Assembly (NCBI GenBank): GCA_947496865.1
Contig: CANMEE010000001.1
Span: 1,045,501 to 1,109,500, forward strand
DNA: 64,000 nt
Reading direction: 5' to 3'
Source: an uncultured Sphingomonadaceae bacterium
GTDB taxonomy: Bacteria > Pseudomonadota > Alphaproteobacteria > Sphingomonadales > Sphingomonadaceae
Positions 61,951 through 64,000 of the stretch are shown here, in pieces; the first letter of the stretch is position 1, and every line of letters starts with the position of its first letter. The notes beneath the pieces were generated by a model. That model saw only the letters and a list, made by a program, of their open reading frames with translations. It was not told the origin of the DNA and did not search any database. A program made the position numbers and the translations under genes.

Positions 61951-62727
61951 ATGAAGAGCCTATTTGACGTGAGCGGTAAAGTGGCAGTGGTTTCGGGCGG
62001 GTCAAGCGGCATTGGCGCCATGATGGCTCGCGGTTTGGTTGAGAATGGAGCCAAGGTCTATATCACGGCGCGCAAAGAAGAGCGCTTGATGGCCATGGCA
62101 GAAGAACTGTCCAAGCTTGGTGAATGTATCGCCATTCCCGGCGATCTGTCGAACGTCGAAGGGATTGAGGCCTTCGCGGCAGCGGTGGGCGAGCGGGAGA
62201 GCAAGATCGATATCCTGATCAACAACGCCGGCGCTAACTGGAGCGCACGCATTGAAGACTTTCCTGAAAAGGGCTGGGACAAGGTGATGGATATCAATAT
62301 CAAAGCGATATTCTTTGCGACACAAAAATTCCTGCCTTTGCTCAAAGCATCGGGCAATGCGGATGATCCAGCGCGCGTCATCAATATCGCATCGATTAAC
62401 GGCATCCGGAATTCAGGTATGCCAACCTATGCCTATTCCGCCAGCAAATCCGGTGTAATCCACCTGACCGAGCATCTGGCGACTGATCTTGCTTCTTATC
62501 ATATTAATGTGAACGCGATTGCTCCTGGATTCTTCCCCAGCAACATGACCAAACAGATTGTTGAAAATGATGGGATGACCAAAATGGCGATTTCACAAAT
62601 TCCGCGCGGCCGCATGGGCGCGCCGGAAGATATTGCCGGTACAGCACTATATCTCTGTTCGAGAGCGTCCTCTTGGCTAATTGGACAGACGATTGCTTTG
62701 GATGGGGGTATGATTTCTCGACCCTAG
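61951..62727 (+). CDS. Short-chain dehydrogenase/reductase
   Basis: A 258-residue oxidoreductase with SGGSSGIGAMMA (cofactor), INNAGAN, SINGIRNSGMPTYAYSASKSG (Ser, Tyr, Lys of the active site) and the C-terminal GGMIS. It resembles 3-oxoacyl reductase-type SDR. A perfect AGGAG precedes the ATG at 61951. The DNA methyltransferase gene follows after nine bases. Confidence 0.88.
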   Translation: MKSLFDVSGKVAVVSGGSSGIGAMMARGLVENGAKVYITARKEERLMAMAEELSKLGECIAIPGDLSNVEGIEAFAAAVGERESKIDILINNAGANWSARIEDFPEKGWDKVMDINIKAIFFATQKFLPLLKASGNADDPARVINIASINGIRNSGMPTYAYSASKSGVIHLTEHLATDLASYHINVNAIAPGFFPSNMTKQIVENDGMTKMAISQIPRGRMGAPEDIAGTALYLCSRASSWLIGQTIALDGGMISRP

Positions 62728-62736
62728 TCATAGATT

Positions 62737-64000
62737 ATGAACCCGTTCGCATCTTTAGTTGAACAGGACGCGCATTTGCCACGTTCCCCTGAAATGCGGT
62801 TTATCCAGTCAACCAGCCTGAAACAGCGGAAGGGGCGTGGTCAGTTTTTTACACCGACCGCCTATGCGCATATCATGGTTGACTGGATCGCGGCGGGCTC
62901 CCCCCGGTCTATACTTGATCCAGCCACCGGCACAGGTGTTCTGATCGACGCCTGCCAGCGACGAAATATAGGGCGCAATTTTACTGGCTATGACGTGGAC
63001 GGGGCGGCGTTGGAACTGGCCGAGAGTCGGCTGGCGGCGACCGACCTGCGACATCGGAATTTCCTGTCAGGAGACTGGGATGAACGGTTTGACGCGATAA
63101 TCGCTAATCCGCCCTATATCATTCATCGGGATCTTAATCTTGATCGGGATGTTGTTGATTATGTTGCACGTCGTTCGGGTCAAAGGCTCAGCGGGCGGTC
63201 CAATCTCTATGTCTATTTTGTCATCAAAATTTGTGAGCAGTTGGCGCAAGGTGGCCGCGCGGCGATCATTATCCCGGCAGAGTGGATGGCGACCAACTAT
63301 GGCCAGCCGCTAAAAGCCTATCTATTGGATAAAGGCCTGTTGCAAGGGTTGGTGACCGTGGATCTTGCGGGCCATGCCTTTGCCGACAATATGGCAACCG
63401 CATCGATCTTGCTGATAGAAAAAGTGACGAAGTCACCGCAGGTTGTGCAAAGCTATTATGTGCCAGATGGCGCGAGTCCGGCGTCTTTGGCGGCGTTGGA
63501 ACAGGATGCTGCCGTCGTTCGGCGGCGCTTGCCAGTGGACTTGCTGCAATCACAAAAAAAATGGGACATATGGCTCCGCCAGTCATCCGCACCACGCGCT
63601 AAAGGCAGCATCAGGCTTGGCGAACTGGTGACGACCAAGCGCGGTATTGCGACGGGTGCGAACCGGTTTTTTCTGTTGAGCCAGCAACAGGCGGACCATC
63701 ATGGTCTCGACACGGCGCGGATGGATCGCTGTGTTGGAAAAACCGCGCACGTGGGCGGCATAAATTTTACCAATGCCGATTTTGAACGGGGCGCAGCGGC
63801 AGGTGAAGCCTGTTTTCTGTTCAACCCCACGGGCGATTTGACGCCTGCTGAGCGGGCTTATATCGCGCGCGGCGCGGCTCTTGATATCCCGCTTAAACAT
63901 GGCCCGCGCACCAAAGCAGTCTGGTATGCCGCCGAAGCGCGGGAGCCTGCACCGATCTGGGCGAGCACCTTTGGGCGAGGGCGGATGCGGTTCATCCATA
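62737..64000 (+). CDS. N6-adenine DNA methyltransferase, TaqI-like (3' end outside window)
   Basis: An open frame from the ATG at 62737 runs to the window end (421 residues seen, no stop). GRGQFFTPTAYAH near residue 33, motif I LDPATGTGVLIDA near 60 and motif IV IIANPPYI near 123 mark an S-adenosylmethionine-dependent N6-adenine methyltransferase. The later part (LGELVTTKRGIATGANRFFLL) resembles the target-recognition domain of TaqI/Eco57I-type enzymes. It may belong to a restriction-modification system whose nuclease lies beyond the edge. Confidence 0.85.
   Translation, partial: MNPFASLVEQDAHLPRSPEMRFIQSTSLKQRKGRGQFFTPTAYAHIMVDWIAAGSPRSILDPATGTGVLIDACQRRNIGRNFTGYDVDGAALELAESRLAATDLRHRNFLSGDWDERFDAIIANPPYIIHRDLNLDRDVVDYVARRSGQRLSGRSNLYVYFVIKICEQLAQGGRAAIIIPAEWMATNYGQPLKAYLLDKGLLQGLVTVDLAGHAFADNMATASILLIEKVTKSPQVVQSYYVPDGASPASLAALEQDAAVVRRRLPVDLLQSQKKWDIWLRQSSAPRAKGSIRLGELVTTKRGIATGANRFFLLSQQQADHHGLDTARMDRCVGKTAHVGGINFTNADFERGAAAGEACFLFNPTGDLTPAERAYIARGAALDIPLKHGPRTKAVWYAAEAREPAPIWASTFGRGRMRFIH

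Overview
The window reads as a chromosomal segment of a sphingomonad (Alphaproteobacteria, Sphingomonadales). This placement is inference from gene content; no rRNA is present to confirm it. The evidence is a TonB-dependent receptor of sphingomonad type, a DivK-like receiver, TTAA-N7-TTAA (CtrA-type) sequence, a DUF3572 gene, the order lptC-lptA-lptB-rpoN, and four dispersed copies of an inverted repeat with core CCTGAGCCTGTCGAAGG. Base composition is moderate, and a marine low-GC genus such as Sphingorhabdus or Parasphingorhabdus would fit. Gene density is high, most genes sit in short operons, and almost everything is housekeeping or core metabolism. There is no prophage, insertion sequence or CRISPR array. 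The only defence-like gene is a DNA methyltransferase cut by the right edge.

Layout. 0-4.6 kb: the end of a TonB receptor, then an alcohol dehydrogenase / thioesterase / acyl-CoA dehydrogenase group. 4.7-7.4 kb: a DMT exporter, a YcaQ-type glycosylase and a secreted protein. 7.6-14.8 kb: tamA-tamB-panC. 15-18.7 kb: a five-gene minus-strand operon (DUF3572, HAD, RidA, GDPD, GNAT). 18.7-22.4 kb: divK-like, rpmG, a GDT1-type transporter, dps and a double cold-shock protein. 22.5-26.9 kb: rnd, lptC, lptA, lptB, rpoN. 27-32.6 kb: GNAT, SDR, alanine dehydrogenase with a divergent Lrp regulator, and two tandem cyclophilins. 32.8 kb: tRNA-Ser(GGA). 34-35.8 kb: a helix-turn-helix-RibB fusion and ribH. 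35.8-37.5 kb: an NsrR-like Rrf2 repressor divergent from a group III truncated haemoglobin cluster. 37.5-38.3 kb: a bacterial voltage-gated sodium channel. 38.5-42.8 kb: hppD, a VOC protein, an FAH-family hydrolase, then Lrp and a cysteine synthase-like enzyme. 43-46.2 kb: a thiolase-like protein, a CoA transferase and a DUF1330 protein. 46.4-48.2 kb: glnB-glnA. 48.4-50.6 kb: a quinohaemoprotein dehydrogenase. 50.7-55.5 kb: map, a CinA-like gene, ccmA-ccmB, phhB and an SDR. 55.7-58.5 kb: a compact osmoprotectant ABC transporter. 58.6-64 kb: an AlkA-like glycosylase, a ferredoxin, a lipoprotein, rlmB, tRNA-Tyr, an SDR and the partial methyltransferase.

Functional links. LptC, LptA and LptB form the cytoplasmic and periplasmic part of the lipopolysaccharide bridge, and TamA/TamB serve the outer membrane. 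The sigma-54 encoded here has a near-consensus target promoter in front of glnB-glnA. tRNA genes, glnA, map, rlmB and rpmG add to the housekeeping character.

The most unusual signals are regulatory. RibB carries an N-terminal helix-turn-helix and a GTP cyclohydrolase II-like half without its zinc cysteines, and five ATGTGA half-sites lie directly upstream of its gene. A matching 18-bp palindrome lies in front of both the acyl-CoA dehydrogenase and the quinohaemoprotein gene. A strong inverted repeat and a repeated AT-rich motif lie between the NsrR-like gene and the haemoglobin. A hairpin buries the ribosome binding site of the cysteine synthase-like gene. Four convergent gene pairs share overlapping stop codons.
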